Position numbers and translations under genes: made by a program. Below, in pieces: positions 1-9,357 of a DNA stretch of 64,000 nt (its first letter is position 1; each line of letters opens with the position of its first letter). The stretch lies in contig DRFO01000024.1 in the NCBI GenBank assembly GCA_011050525.1, forward strand, positions 61,390 to 125,389. Direction: 5' to 3'. The stretch is from Halopseudomonas xinjiangensis (GTDB taxonomy: Bacteria > Pseudomonadota > Gammaproteobacteria > Pseudomonadales > Pseudomonadaceae). Below the pieces are notes generated by a model. The model was not told the DNA's origin, did no database searches, and saw nothing but the letters and a program-made list of their open reading frames with translations.

Positions 1-278
1 TGTCCGAGAATGTCCTGTAACGCCTGCCCAAGCGCTCGCAGTACCAGGGTAAGCGCCAGTAATGCGAGGGGAAGCAACAACGTCTCGAGCGGAGCCCTGG
101 TGACAATCAGTGCGTGCACCAGCCAGGCCATCAGCCCCATCTGAGCAATTACCGCGAATGCGCCGACCAACCCGGCCAGAATCGCTGCTATCAACAGGAA
201 GCGGGCCGGCTGTCCCTGCGCTTTCAGCCACAGACGGCTGCGCCCGGCCCGACCCCTCTCAGTGGTGATAGCCTTCAC
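1..278 (-). CDS. cydD: CydD, ABC exporter subunit for cytochrome bd assembly (N-terminal part, cut by window edge)
   Basis: Only the first 92 or so codons are inside the window. The reading frame begins at a GTG at 278, overlapping the 3' end of cydB by 20 bp, and runs open to base 1. The peptide has a basic start (RLWLKAQGQPARF), a first membrane helix, and a second hydrophobic stretch leading to a LRALGQAL segment, which matches the N-terminal membrane domain of CydD. CydDC is an inner-membrane heterodimeric ABC transporter that exports thiols or handles haem and is needed to assemble bd-type oxidases. Its position directly after cydAB on the same strand supports the call. The ATPase domain is off the window, so function cannot be checked further. 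The GTG start is inferred from the overlap and the in-frame stop just upstream. Confidence 0.72.
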   Translation of the reverse strand, partial: MKAITTERGRAGRSRLWLKAQGQPARFLLIAAILAGLVGAFAVIAQMGLMAWLVHALIVTRAPLETLLLPLALLALTLVLRALGQALQDILG

Positions 279-1263
279 CTACCCGGACCTTGCCGCGGAA
301 CACCCAATACGCCCAGGCCGTGTAGACCAGAATAAAGGGTATGACGAAGAGTATGCCGAGCAGCAGAAACAGCTGGGACTCCGGCGCGGACGCCGCATCC
401 CACAAGGTAAAATTCGGTGGAATCACATAGGGCCAGCGCGTCCATAACAGGCTGAAATAGGTCGCAGCAAACATCAGCATGGTGAACAGGAACGGCTGCA
501 CCTGCTTGCGTTTGTAAACGGTGCGGAATATCTGAATGGCGCTGAATGCTGCCAGCAACGGGAAGATCCAGATCCATCGCACGTCGCCAAACCAGCGTTC
601 GTAGGCGGCCGGATCGACCGAGGGGGTCCAGATGCTGATCACCACGAATACCAGCAACACTGCACCCAGCAGCCAAGGCGCCAGGTTGTGCGCCCACTCC
701 TGAATATAGCCTTCGCTCTTCATGATCAGCCAGGTACAGCCCAGCAGCGCGTAACCCGCGAGCAGGCCGAGCCCGGTCACGACGGTGAAGGGGGTAAACC
801 AGTCGAACGGCCCGCCGGCATAGACCAGCCCTTCGGTGTGGTAACCCTGAATGTACGAGCCCACGACCACGCCCTGGGTAAAAGAGGCTAGAATCGAGCC
901 GCCGGCAAAGGCCCAGTTCCATAAGTAGCGCGATGATTTGGCCTTGAACCGGAATTCGAATGCCACGCCTCGAAAAATAAGACCCGCCAGCATCAGAAAC
1001 ACGCCAATATAAAGCGCCGGCAGGAGCACCGTATACACCAGCGGAAAGGCCGCCAGCAGCCCCACCCCGCCCAGCACCAGCCAGGTTTCGTTGCCGTCCC
1101 AGATGGGCGCCACGGAATTCATCATCACGTCGCGGGCGTCCTCGTCCGGAGCAAAGGGAAACAGTATCCCCACGCCCAGATCGAAGCCGTCCATCAGCAC
1201 ATACATGATCACCGCGAAGGCGATAATGACCGCCCAGATCATCGACAAGTCGAAATGTTCCAT
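259..1263 (-). CDS. cydB: Cytochrome bd-type (CIO-like) ubiquinol oxidase subunit II
   Basis: This 334-residue inner-membrane protein is subunit II of a bd-type quinol oxidase, which reduces O2 to water without pumping protons. I chose the ATG at 1263 (MEHFDLSMIWAVI); a longer open frame upstream lies inside cydA. Conserved CydB signatures include YVLMDGFDLGVG near residue 20 and the WDGNETWLV segment near residue 60, followed by repeated hydrophobic helices. The length (about 335 residues) fits the cyanide-insensitive CioB subgroup better than the roughly 380-residue CydB of E. coli. It starts one base after the cydA stop region and overlaps the cydD start, so the three genes form one operon. 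Confidence 0.93.
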   Translation of the reverse strand: MEHFDLSMIWAVIIAFAVIMYVLMDGFDLGVGILFPFAPDEDARDVMMNSVAPIWDGNETWLVLGGVGLLAAFPLVYTVLLPALYIGVFLMLAGLIFRGVAFEFRFKAKSSRYLWNWAFAGGSILASFTQGVVVGSYIQGYHTEGLVYAGGPFDWFTPFTVVTGLGLLAGYALLGCTWLIMKSEGYIQEWAHNLAPWLLGAVLLVFVVISIWTPSVDPAAYERWFGDVRWIWIFPLLAAFSAIQIFRTVYKRKQVQPFLFTMLMFAATYFSLLWTRWPYVIPPNFTLWDAASAPESQLFLLLGILFVIPFILVYTAWAYWVFRGKVRVGEGYHH

Positions 1264-1264
1264 T

Positions 1265-2671
1265 TCAGGTCTCCTCATGCTCAAAGCGGACATGGGTTGC
1301 CGACAGGGGCCGTTTTGGCCGCTCTGCCTGGTCTGCGTGATCTGACAGCCTCTCGTCCTGCACATGAATTCCGTTCTGTAGCACACCGAACAGGTAGTAA
1401 AGGCCAGCGCTGAAGATAGCCAGATAGACCAGGACGTAGCCAATCAGGGTGAATAGCGCCATACCTCCAGTGAGCGAAGGGGTCACCCCGTCCTCATGTC
1501 GCAAAATCTCGTAGACCAGCCAGGGCGCGCGACCAACCTCGGTAACCACCCAGCCAGCCAGCACGGCAATGAAGGGGGTGATGCTCATGAAACGCAGCCC
1601 GTGCAGAAACCAGGGTGTGCGCCAGTACCGTCCTCCGCGGCGCAACCACAGCCCCGTCAGGGCAAATCCAATCATCAGCAGGCCCATGGCGACCATGATG
1701 CGAAAGGCAAAAAACACGATCCATACCGGCGGCTGGTCTTCCACGTCGATCTCCCGCAGCCCTGGCACTTCACCGTCCCAGGTATGGGTCAGCAACATGC
1801 TGCCCAGTCGCGGGATGCCGATCTCGAACCGGTTCGCCTGCAGCTCGCGGTCCGGCAAAGCGAACAGCAACAGCGGAACGCCGACATCAGTGTCCCAGTT
1901 GCCCTCCATGGCGGCCACCTTCATGGGCTGATGCTTGAATGTATTCAGCCCATGAAGATCACCAACTACCGCCTGGGTGGGCGCCAGAAACAGGATCATC
2001 CACAGGCACATCGACAGCGCCTTGCGGTTCGCCTCGACATTACGGTCCTTGAGCAGATACCAGGCGCTCACCCCCGCCACCACGAAGGCGCCAGTCAGGA
2101 ACGAGGCGATGGCCATGTGGGTGAAACGATAGGGAAATGAAGGGTTGAAAATGGCTTCGCGCCAGGAGGTGACGAAGAACACGCCATCGCGCAACTCGGT
2201 GCCCGCCGGCGTATGCAGCCAGCTGTTGGTGGCCAGGATCCAGAAGGCCGAGATGAGCGTACCAACGGCGACCATGCACGCGGCGAACAGGTGCACCCCA
2301 GGCGGGACACGGCTGCGCCCGAACAGCAACACACCGAGAAAACCCGCTTCCAGAAAAAACGCAGTGACCACTTCATAACTTAGGGTCGGCCCGATGAAGT
2401 TTGCCGCGGCATAGGAGAAGTTGCTCCAGTTGGTGCCGAACTGGAAGGCCATGACGATGCCCGATACCACGCCCATCGCGAATACCACAGCGAAAACCTG
2501 GGTCCAGAATATTGACAACTGCTCCCACTGGGGATTGCTGGTCTTGAACGACAACGCCTGGAGAAAGGCGATGAAAGACGCCAGGCCGATGGTAAAGACC
2601 GGAAAGATAGCGTGAAACGACACCACAAAAGCAAACTGGAAGCGTGATAGCAATAACGGATCCAATTCCAT
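1265..2671 (-). CDS. cydA: Cytochrome bd-type (CIO-like) ubiquinol oxidase subunit I
   Basis: This 468-residue subunit I carries the haems and the quinol-oxidising loop of the bd oxidase. The start is the ATG at 2671 (MELDPLLLSRFQFAF); the preceding in-frame 33 codons look untranslated. His20 in SFHAIFPVF is the equivalent of the proximal haem b595 ligand, and HMAIASFLTG supplies the haem b558 histidine. GRAPWLVYEILRHEDG is the conserved segment near the O2 site. The quinol loop (near KHQPMKVAAMEG) is short, which marks the cyanide-insensitive CioA type rather than the long-loop E. coli CydA. It heads the cydA-cydB-cydD operon. A TTGAT half-site like that of ANR/FNR lies at about 2738-2742 on the minus strand, too incomplete to call. 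Confidence 0.94.
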   Translation of the reverse strand: MELDPLLLSRFQFAFVVSFHAIFPVFTIGLASFIAFLQALSFKTSNPQWEQLSIFWTQVFAVVFAMGVVSGIVMAFQFGTNWSNFSYAAANFIGPTLSYEVVTAFFLEAGFLGVLLFGRSRVPPGVHLFAACMVAVGTLISAFWILATNSWLHTPAGTELRDGVFFVTSWREAIFNPSFPYRFTHMAIASFLTGAFVVAGVSAWYLLKDRNVEANRKALSMCLWMILFLAPTQAVVGDLHGLNTFKHQPMKVAAMEGNWDTDVGVPLLLFALPDRELQANRFEIGIPRLGSMLLTHTWDGEVPGLREIDVEDQPPVWIVFFAFRIMVAMGLLMIGFALTGLWLRRGGRYWRTPWFLHGLRFMSITPFIAVLAGWVVTEVGRAPWLVYEILRHEDGVTPSLTGGMALFTLIGYVLVYLAIFSAGLYYLFGVLQNGIHVQDERLSDHADQAERPKRPLSATHVRFEHEET

Positions 2672-2837
2672 GTGCACTACTCCTGTCAGGAAAACGGGCA
2701 AAGCCAACATTTTTGCTGACCAGCGGCCGTTCAAGCGATCAAGGTCAACCCCTGAGTGTGACAGCCTCAAGCTTGGAGGCGTTCCATTCCAGACAGTGTG
2801 CCCTTAGCGAGCAATTAATGGGATGAGGTGCATTGAC

Positions 2838-2852
2838 GCAGACCCAGTCTGC
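2838..2852. terminator. Short hairpin between lrgB and cydA
   Basis: GCAGAC-CCA-GTCTGC forms a perfect 6-bp stem with a 3-base loop just beyond the lrgB stop codon and upstream of cydA. It could slow or end transcription from lrgAB before cydAB, but no T-tract follows on the minus strand, so it is a weak terminator candidate. The rest of 2672-2861 is the likely promoter region of cydA, with no confident -35/-10 match. Confidence 0.25.
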
Positions 2853-2861
2853 AAGGAGTGA

Positions 2862-3581
2862 TCAGAACAAATACCAGAGCGTGACCCCGACTGGCAGCAA
2901 CAACGCCGTAGCTGTGCCCATCATGCTCATTGCCAACGCAGCAAAGGCGCCCGCTTCTTTGCCTTCTTCCAGGGCGCGCGAGGTGCCGACAGCATGGGCA
3001 GTCAGACCCATGGCCATGCCCCACGCTGCCGGGTGAGTAACACGGAACAACCGCAGCAGAGGGGGTCCGAAGATTGGCCCGAGAACCCCGGTAAACATCA
3101 CGAAGACAGCCGCGAGCGCAGCCACCCCACCGATCTGCTCGGCAACCAGCATGGCGATAGGGGAGGTAACAGATTTAGGCACCATCGTCATGAGGATCAT
3201 ATGGTCTGCGCCAAGCAACCAGCCTATGGCAATGGTCGAGAGCGTCGCGAAAGCGCCACCAAGCAGCAGGGTAATGATCACCGGCCAGAAGAACTGGCGG
3301 ATGCGCCGCAGGTTAAGATACAGCGGCACGGCGAGCGCCACGGTCGCCGGCCCAAGCAGAATGACCAGCGGTAGCACTGCTTCGCGGTATTCAGGGTAAT
3401 CGAGCCCCAGCAGCCACAGCACCAGAACGACTATCGGAACGGACACCAGAACCGGATGAAAAACCGCCAGCCGGGTGCGCTCGTACAGGGCCAGACCCAG
3501 TTGATATGCTCCCAGCGTGACCCCTATCAGAAACAGCGGGTGGGCGACCACGGCTGCCCAGGCGGTAACCAGTGGCTCCAT
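2862..3581 (-). CDS. lrgB: LrgB/CidB family membrane protein
   Basis: This 239-residue integral membrane protein belongs to the LrgB/CidB family, which works with a small holin-like LrgA/CidA partner. Reported roles are control of murein hydrolase activity and export or uptake of small organic acids. The sequence has about seven hydrophobic helices. The family block MVPKSVTSPIAM (about residues 133-144) is intact, as are the GVLGPIFGPPLLRLF and HAVGTSRALEEG stretches near the C-terminus. Its ATG at 3581 shares one base with the stop of lrgA (TGATG), so the pair is translationally coupled. The family assignment is firm; the physiological role in this organism is not established. Confidence 0.9.
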   Translation of the reverse strand: MEPLVTAWAAVVAHPLFLIGVTLGAYQLGLALYERTRLAVFHPVLVSVPIVVLVLWLLGLDYPEYREAVLPLVILLGPATVALAVPLYLNLRRIRQFFWPVIITLLLGGAFATLSTIAIGWLLGADHMILMTMVPKSVTSPIAMLVAEQIGGVAALAAVFVMFTGVLGPIFGPPLLRLFRVTHPAAWGMAMGLTAHAVGTSRALEEGKEAGAFAALAMSMMGTATALLLPVGVTLWYLF

Positions 3582-3943
3582 CAGTTATCCCCTTCAGAGG
3601 ACTGTTGCCGGCGTATCAGCCTTTGCATCAACCACCCACAGAAAGGAACCGACAAGACGAAGGACACCGTCAGGGTGATCAGGATAGCCGCCGCATCGGC
3701 GACGATTTCCGCGCCATAGGCCATGATACCCACTGCCGGCGGTACCAGAATCAGGGGCAGGTACTTCAGCAGACCCGTCGCCGCAAGATCCAGTGATTCG
3801 CTGACGCCCTGGCGCAGACAAAGGGTAACGACGAGCAAAACCATGCCGATGATGGGGCCTGGCAGGAACGGCAAAAACAGCACATTGAGACCGGTGCCCA
3901 CCAGTTGAAAGAAGATCAGCCAGGTCAATCCGCGAAGTAGCAT
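3581..3943 (-). CDS. lrgA: CidA/LrgA family holin-like membrane protein
   Basis: A 120-residue protein with four predicted membrane helices. It carries the family signature LPGPIIGMVLL at about residues 28-38 and the PAVGIMAYG segment near residue 71. CidA/LrgA proteins are holin-like and act with LrgB/CidB proteins in controlling autolysis or organic acid transport. The gene is first in a two-gene operon with lrgB. The 197-bp space between its start and the divergent cyclic-di-GMP gene at 4141 should hold promoters for both directions; I see no clear operator there. Confidence 0.88.
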   Translation of the reverse strand: MLLRGLTWLIFFQLVGTGLNVLFLPFLPGPIIGMVLLVVTLCLRQGVSESLDLAATGLLKYLPLILVPPAVGIMAYGAEIVADAAAILITLTVSFVLSVPFCGWLMQRLIRRQQSSEGDN

Positions 3944-4140
3944 AAAAGAGCAGTGTCCAAAGGGTGGATATCATCCGAAGGGATTCGCTGGCATTATGAA
4001 TGCAACTGACCGGCGGTTGCCATCTCCAAAGGTCGTATGAACCGCATACCACGCTGGCGGGGATCGCCGGAAACTTGTCTCTCAGCCGTCATAAAGGTCA
4101 AAATCACAAAAAGCCTCTACCATAGGAAGGTCTGTCAGCA

Positions 4141-6702
4141 ATGCTAAACAGTTTCCGTCTGAATGCGCTCGTCAGCAGCCGTCACCCTACCCATCAGGGT
4201 GTATTGGCGACGGCGCTTGGGCTGCTGGCCGTCATGGCCCTGACTGTTTTGCTGGTGCGATTTTTTCCTGTTCAATGGCTGGGCGGCCCCCCGGAAGTGA
4301 TGAGCGTTTCCCTGCACACGACGCTGGAGATAATTGCCGTCGTGATTGCCAGTCTGGTTTTTGCCATCGGCTGGGCCAGCCACCAGAGGCAGTCGTCACG
4401 CAGCCTTCTGGTATTTGCTTGCCTGTTTCTGGGCGTGGCCCTGCTGGATTTCACCCATACGATGTCCTACGCGGGGATGCCGCATTTCATCACGCCATCC
4501 GGGCCGGAAAAAGCTATCATTTTCTGGCTGAGCGCGCGGCTGCTAGCCACTCTGGCGCTTTTCTGGGTCACGTTCTCTCCCTGGAACGTGCCTCACACCG
4601 GAGCCAACCGATTTACCGTTCTGCTATTGGTGCTGCTCGTCGTAGCGGTGGTTCATCTCATCGTTCTGCGTTTTCCTGACTTAGCCCCCCGCACCTTTTC
4701 ACCAGAAACGGGCCTCACTGCATTCAAGATCTGGTTCGAGTATGCGCTCATAGGAACGCATGTCTTCATCGCCATAGGCTTATGGCGCGCTATGCAGAGA
4801 CCGTTACCCTTCAACGCGGCCGCGCTGTTCGGTGCAGTCGGAGCAATGGCACTCAGCGAGCTGTGCTTCACCTTTTATGAGTCGGTGACGGACCACCTGA
4901 ACCTGCTCGGCCATTTGATCAAGATTGCTTCCTATCTGTTCCTGTTCAAGGCCATTTTCGTTGACACGGTCGAACAGCCATACACCGAGATGGAAGCTTC
5001 CGGCAAGCGTCTGAAAGCGGTGTTTGATGCCCTGCCGGATATCGTCCTGGAACTCGATTCCAAGGGTCGGGTAATCCAGTTTCATGCGCCCCGTGCCAAG
5101 CGCTTGCCGCTCAGCGACAAACCCATGGTCGGCCGCGACCTTGCGCCGCTGCTGCCAGAGGCGGCGCGCGCTCTGTGTGAACGCACCTTCGCCCGGGCCA
5201 GGCTGAACGGACATGCCCAGAGCGAGCCATTCAAGTTAATCATCAAGGATCACCTTTTCTGGTTCCAGATCTCGGCAGCGCCCAAGGCCAGCGTTGGCGT
5301 GGAGGATGATGGTCACTTCGTGGTCATCGCGCGGGACGTCACCAAAAGCAAGGAACAGGAATCCGAGATTCTGCGGCTGGGCCAGTACGACAGCCTCACC
5401 GGGCTACCCAATCGCAAGCTGTTTCATCAACGGGTTGACCTGGCGTTAGGCCTGATGGAGCGCAGCGGGGGCAGCCTGGCGTTGCTGTTTATCGATCTGG
5501 ATCATTTCAAGAACATCAATGACACGCTCGGCCATGAGATTGGCGACCTGATGCTCAAGGCACTGGCCGACCGGCTACGCACCAACCTGCGCGAGGAAGA
5601 CACCCTGTCTCGCCAGGGCGGCGACGAGTTCATCATGGCGCTTCCCGGCCTGGACGGGGTTGCGGCAGTGCACGTGGCGGAAAGGATTCTTGCCTCCATT
5701 GTGCGCCCGGTCAGTTTCGGCGAGCACATCAGCACCACATCTGCGTCGATTGGCATAGCGGTCTATCCGGAGGATGGCACAAACTTCGATGAGCTTTCGC
5801 GCCATGCAGATGCTGCGATGTATCAGGCCAAGCAAGATGGGCGCAACACCTATCGCTTTTTCACCCATGAGCTGCAAACGCGCATGTCCCGAATGCTGGC
5901 GCTGGAGAATTCGCTCCGCTCAGCCAATGACAACCTTGAGTTGTCGCTGCGCTACCAGCCCCAGTGGGACCTATCCACCCAACAGGTGACCGGTATGGAG
6001 GCGCTGCTGCGCTGGAATCATCCGGAACTGGGGGAAGTCGATGCCAACGAATTCATACCAGCCGCAGAATCGAGCGGCCAGATTCTGGCTCTCAACGACT
6101 GGGTACTGAACCAGGCCCTGGCGCAACTCAAACGCTGGCTCGATGAGGGAGTGGCGGCCGCACCCGTCGCGGTAAACCTGTCCCTGACCGAGTTTCGTCG
6201 GGGGGATCTGGCCAAGCACATCTCCAAATGCCTGCAAACCTGGAACGTGAGCCCCGCCTACCTGCAACTGGAGGTCACCGAAGCAATGCTGATGGTCGAC
6301 CCCGACAGCGCGGTAGTCCAATTGCAGCAACTGAGCGCTCTGGGCGTTCATATAGTGATTGACGACTTTGGCACCTGCTATTCGTCGTTATTGCAGGTCA
6401 AGCGCTTTCAGGCTCATACCATCAAGATTGATCGGTCCTTTATCGAAGGTCTTGAATCAAACCCGGACAAGCTGACCATCGTCAGCAGTATGATCTCGCT
6501 AGCCCATGAACTCGGGCTGGATACACTTGCCGAAGGCGTCGAAACAGAGGAGCAACTGACGCTATTGCGCCAGCACGGTTGCCGTTTCGCCCAGGGCTTT
6601 TATCTGGGACGCCCACTGGACCCTGCCAGCATGACCACTCTGCTGCGTGGAAGTGCCGCGCCAGCGGCACCGCAACCCGACAAGCCAGGACTGGGAGCCT
6701 GA
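4141..6702 (+). CDS. MASE3-PAS-GGDEF-EAL cyclic-di-GMP enzyme
   Basis: An 853-residue inner-membrane protein for cyclic-di-GMP turnover. Residues 1-280 form a multi-helix sensor resembling MASE3 (FTHTMSYAGMP near residue 104). Residues 285-400 resemble a PAS domain (FDALPDIVLELD). The GGDEF domain has an intact active site at residues 493-497 and an intact inhibitory RxxD site (REED, 484-487). The EAL domain has E620-A-L622, D741-D742 in the DDFGT motif, and EGVETEEQL. Because both catalytic cores look complete, the protein may be bifunctional, or GTP binding may tune the phosphodiesterase. AGGAAGG lies 10 bases before the ATG. It stands alone, divergent from lrgAB and convergent with the acyl-CoA dehydrogenase genes. 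Confidence 0.92.
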   Translation: MLNSFRLNALVSSRHPTHQGVLATALGLLAVMALTVLLVRFFPVQWLGGPPEVMSVSLHTTLEIIAVVIASLVFAIGWASHQRQSSRSLLVFACLFLGVALLDFTHTMSYAGMPHFITPSGPEKAIIFWLSARLLATLALFWVTFSPWNVPHTGANRFTVLLLVLLVVAVVHLIVLRFPDLAPRTFSPETGLTAFKIWFEYALIGTHVFIAIGLWRAMQRPLPFNAAALFGAVGAMALSELCFTFYESVTDHLNLLGHLIKIASYLFLFKAIFVDTVEQPYTEMEASGKRLKAVFDALPDIVLELDSKGRVIQFHAPRAKRLPLSDKPMVGRDLAPLLPEAARALCERTFARARLNGHAQSEPFKLIIKDHLFWFQISAAPKASVGVEDDGHFVVIARDVTKSKEQESEILRLGQYDSLTGLPNRKLFHQRVDLALGLMERSGGSLALLFIDLDHFKNINDTLGHEIGDLMLKALADRLRTNLREEDTLSRQGGDEFIMALPGLDGVAAVHVAERILASIVRPVSFGEHISTTSASIGIAVYPEDGTNFDELSRHADAAMYQAKQDGRNTYRFFTHELQTRMSRMLALENSLRSANDNLELSLRYQPQWDLSTQQVTGMEALLRWNHPELGEVDANEFIPAAESSGQILALNDWVLNQALAQLKRWLDEGVAAAPVAVNLSLTEFRRGDLAKHISKCLQTWNVSPAYLQLEVTEAMLMVDPDSAVVQLQQLSALGVHIVIDDFGTCYSSLLQVKRFQAHTIKIDRSFIEGLESNPDKLTIVSSMISLAHELGLDTLAEGVETEEQLTLLRQHGCRFAQGFYLGRPLDPASMTTLLRGSAAPAAPQPDKPGLGA

Positions 6703-6717
6703 CTTGCCTGCCCTCCC

Positions 6718-7860
6718 TCAGTAACCGCGCAATCTGGCGAAACGGTCAGCATGAAAACGATAATCGCCCAGCAACTGCTGCACGACACGGGCACGCTTGA
6801 TAAACAAGCCGACATCAAACTCGTCGGTCATGCCCATCCCACCGTGCATCTGAATGGCTTCGTTGGTTACCAGCTCAGCGACTTCACACGCCTTGGCCTT
6901 GGACAGACTGACCAAAGCCGAAGCCTCCTGGTCACCTTCGTCCAACGCAACCAACGCCTTGAGCACCACGGACTTGACCAGTTCGATCTCGCTGAACATG
7001 TGCGCCGCCCGGTGCTGAAGGCCCTGGAAGGAGCCGATCACCACGCCGAACTGCTTGCGCTCCTGCATATAGGCGACGGTGCGCTCGAAGGCTTCCTGGG
7101 CGATACCCAGTAATTCGGCAGCCAGTTGCGCATTGGCAATATCCAATACTTTTTCCAGCACGTCGAAGTCCTGGTCGAACTGTCCGAGCAAGGCAGCCTC
7201 GCTGACCTTGACGTGATCAAGATGCACAATCGCAGCATTTCTGCTGTCTGCCATGATGGTGCGCTCGATTTTCACCCCAACCGCGTCAGGTTCGACCAGG
7301 AACAGGCTGATGCCATCAGCATCCTTATCGCCGACGCCAGTACGCGCCGAGACGATCAGTAGATTCGCAACGTGACCATCGACAACAAAGGTCTTGCGTC
7401 CGTTCAGCACAAAACCGCCGTCTCTGCTTTGCGCCGTGGTGTGCACATGGGCAGGCGCGTGACGAGGTTTTTCGTCCAGCGCCAGAGCCACCAGTAGACT
7501 GCCATCGGCGATGGATGGAAGCACCTGCTGCTTCTGTTCATCGGTGCCGGCCAGCAGAATCGTCGATACGCCTAGCACACCGCTGGAAAACAGCGGTGAG
7601 GCGCTCAGATTGCGTCCGGCCTGTTCGAATATCTGCCCCATGCCGACGTTACCAAACTCAGATCCGCCGAAGGCCTCCGGAATCAGGGTGCCCGCAAAGC
7701 CCATCTCTACCATGCTGTTCCACAGCTCGCGGGAAAAACCGGTTTCGTCGCGATTGTCGCGTAGCGCGCGCAGCTGACTGACCGGCGCGCTCTCGCTCAT
7801 GAACCGCTTGGCCGCGTCCTTGAGCATCTGTTGTTCATCATTAAGTACCAAAGCTGCCAT
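6718..7860 (-). CDS. Acyl-CoA dehydrogenase family protein (380 aa)
   Basis: A flavoprotein of the acyl-CoA dehydrogenase superfamily, which puts an alpha-beta double bond into acyl-CoA thioesters. The N-terminal helical domain, the middle beta domain (LNGRKTFVVDGHVANLLIVS) and the C-terminal helical bundle ending in AIQMHGGMGMTDEFDVG are all present. The usual Y-E-G-T/S catalytic-type segment is not visible at the end; the protein stops shortly after QQLLGDYRFHADRFARL. It follows a second dehydrogenase gene with a 19-bp gap. Adjacent pairs of this size often form alpha2-beta2 enzymes acting on bulky or branched acyl-CoAs, so this may be the partner subunit. The substrate is unknown. Confidence 0.86.
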   Translation of the reverse strand: MAALVLNDEQQMLKDAAKRFMSESAPVSQLRALRDNRDETGFSRELWNSMVEMGFAGTLIPEAFGGSEFGNVGMGQIFEQAGRNLSASPLFSSGVLGVSTILLAGTDEQKQQVLPSIADGSLLVALALDEKPRHAPAHVHTTAQSRDGGFVLNGRKTFVVDGHVANLLIVSARTGVGDKDADGISLFLVEPDAVGVKIERTIMADSRNAAIVHLDHVKVSEAALLGQFDQDFDVLEKVLDIANAQLAAELLGIAQEAFERTVAYMQERKQFGVVIGSFQGLQHRAAHMFSEIELVKSVVLKALVALDEGDQEASALVSLSKAKACEVAELVTNEAIQMHGGMGMTDEFDVGLFIKRARVVQQLLGDYRFHADRFARLRGY

Positions 7861-7879
7861 CGTTCGTCCCTCGAATCCG

Positions 7880-9058
7880 TTACTGAAGCCCGAGAATGTT
7901 GCGGGCGATCACGTTGAGCTGAACCTCGGAAGTGCCGCCCTCAATGGAGTTGCCCTTGGAGCGCAGCCACATGCGCGGCAGCATGCCTTCCTTCGAGGCT
8001 GCGCCTTCCCATACCACGCCATCGCTGCCGCGCATGGCGATCATCAGCTCCTGCCTGCGCTTGTTCAGTTCGGTACCGTAGTACTTGAGCATCGCCGAGG
8101 TATTGCCTACGCCGTGCCCAGCCTTGGCCTCATCCAGCACGCGTTCGGCAGTCAGTTCAAAGGCCCTGGCATCCAGGTCCCAGCGCGAAATCTCGCTGCG
8201 CAGGAAGCCATCGGCAAGCTTCCCGTTTTCCAGGCCGATCGATTCCACGGCAAACTGCGCCAGTGTTTTCTGCCCCGCCGCGGTACGCCCCATACCGCCG
8301 ATCATCTCGCGCTCGTGGGTCAGCAGGTATTTGGCAATCGTCCAGCCCTGATTGATCTCACCGACAACCTGATTCTTCTCTACCCGGACATCGTCGAGAA
8401 AGCTTTCGCAGAACGGCGAGCTGCCCGAGATCAGCCTGATCGGGCGAGTACTCACACCCGGCGTAGCCATATCGAATAGCACCAGGGTAATCCCCAGCTG
8501 TTTTTTCGCGTCGGGATCCGTGCGTACCAGACAGAACATCCAGTCGGCCTTGTCGGCGTAGGACGTCCAGATCTTCTGGCCATTTACGATAAAATGATCT
8601 CCGTGATCCTCGGCCCTGGTCTGCAGTCCGGCCAGATCCGAACCGGCGCCTGGCTCGCTGTAACCCTGACACCAGCGGATCTCTCCGCGAACTATCAATG
8701 GCAAGTGCTGCCGCTTGAGTTCTTCGGAGCCGAATTTGAGAATCGCCGGTCCGATCATCCATACGCCGAAGCTGGACAAAGGTGGCCGCGCGCTGATCCG
8801 TGCCATTTCCTCCCGCAGGATCTTGTGCTCCTGGCGGTCCAGACCGCCGCCGCCATATTCCCGCGGCCAGTCCGGAGCGGTCCAACCTTTTTCAGCCATG
8901 CGTTCCAGCCACACCCGCTGATCTTCACTCTTGAACTTGAAACCGCGGCCGCCCCAGCACTGATCATCGTCAGCTGCAAATGGTGTGCGCATGCTCTGCG
9001 GGCAGTTTTCCTCAAGCCAGGTGCGGGTTTCCTGCCGGAATGCTTCCAGATCGGTCAC
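7880..9058 (-). CDS. Acyl-CoA dehydrogenase family protein (392 aa)
   Basis: A 392-residue acyl-CoA dehydrogenase. The FAD/substrate region is clear (RWCQGYSEPGAGSDLAGLQ, then GQKIWTSYADKADW), and the C-terminus has IEGGTSEVQLNVIARNILG. It resembles large-subunit members that pair with a roughly 380-residue partner, such as those of sterol side-chain or bulky acyl-CoA oxidation. It is the first gene of a two-gene operon with the 6718-7860 gene. The operon is divergent from a Baeyer-Villiger monooxygenase and esterase, which suggests the four genes treat one ketone- or ester-bearing substrate. That link is inferred from position only. Confidence 0.88.
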   Translation of the reverse strand: MTDLEAFRQETRTWLEENCPQSMRTPFAADDDQCWGGRGFKFKSEDQRVWLERMAEKGWTAPDWPREYGGGGLDRQEHKILREEMARISARPPLSSFGVWMIGPAILKFGSEELKRQHLPLIVRGEIRWCQGYSEPGAGSDLAGLQTRAEDHGDHFIVNGQKIWTSYADKADWMFCLVRTDPDAKKQLGITLVLFDMATPGVSTRPIRLISGSSPFCESFLDDVRVEKNQVVGEINQGWTIAKYLLTHEREMIGGMGRTAAGQKTLAQFAVESIGLENGKLADGFLRSEISRWDLDARAFELTAERVLDEAKAGHGVGNTSAMLKYYGTELNKRRQELMIAMRGSDGVVWEGAASKEGMLPRMWLRSKGNSIEGGTSEVQLNVIARNILGLQ

Positions 9059-9290
9059 GATTAGCTCTCCTCATAGATCAGCGAAATCAAGCAAGCGTCT
9101 AAGATACCCTGCGGCCCCGCCTCGCGGCGCTCTGCTTGAGCGTCGGAATGGTGACTCATCAGTCATAGCAATAGTCTGCCAAACCATTGATCCAAATAAA
9201 TTTAAATGGACTTTTCGCTCCCCTGCGCAGCGCCTCGCAAGGCGCACCACCAGGCGGTGACTGAAATCCCGCCGATAGTGGCTATCTTGC

Positions 9291-9342
9291 CCCCGTCGAT
9301 TTCCCGTCAGCGGTCTAAGATAAGGCTAGCCCATCGACGGGG
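9291..9342. repeat. 10-bp inverted repeat in front of the monooxygenase gene
   Basis: CCCCGTCGAT (9291-9300) and ATCGACGGGG (9333-9342) are perfect inverted arms 32 bp apart, ending six bases before the GGAG ribosome site of the monooxygenase gene. They could be a regulator site for the divergent pair or an mRNA stem in the leader. No regulator gene lies beside them. The remainder of the 9059-9357 spacer shows no other feature I can support. Confidence 0.4.
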
Positions 9343-9357
9343 CATATGGAGAAAGCA

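Noticed and set aside
2728..2744. Possible ANR/FNR box before cydA
   Set aside because: Only one TTGAT half matches; the second half does not fit ATCAA.
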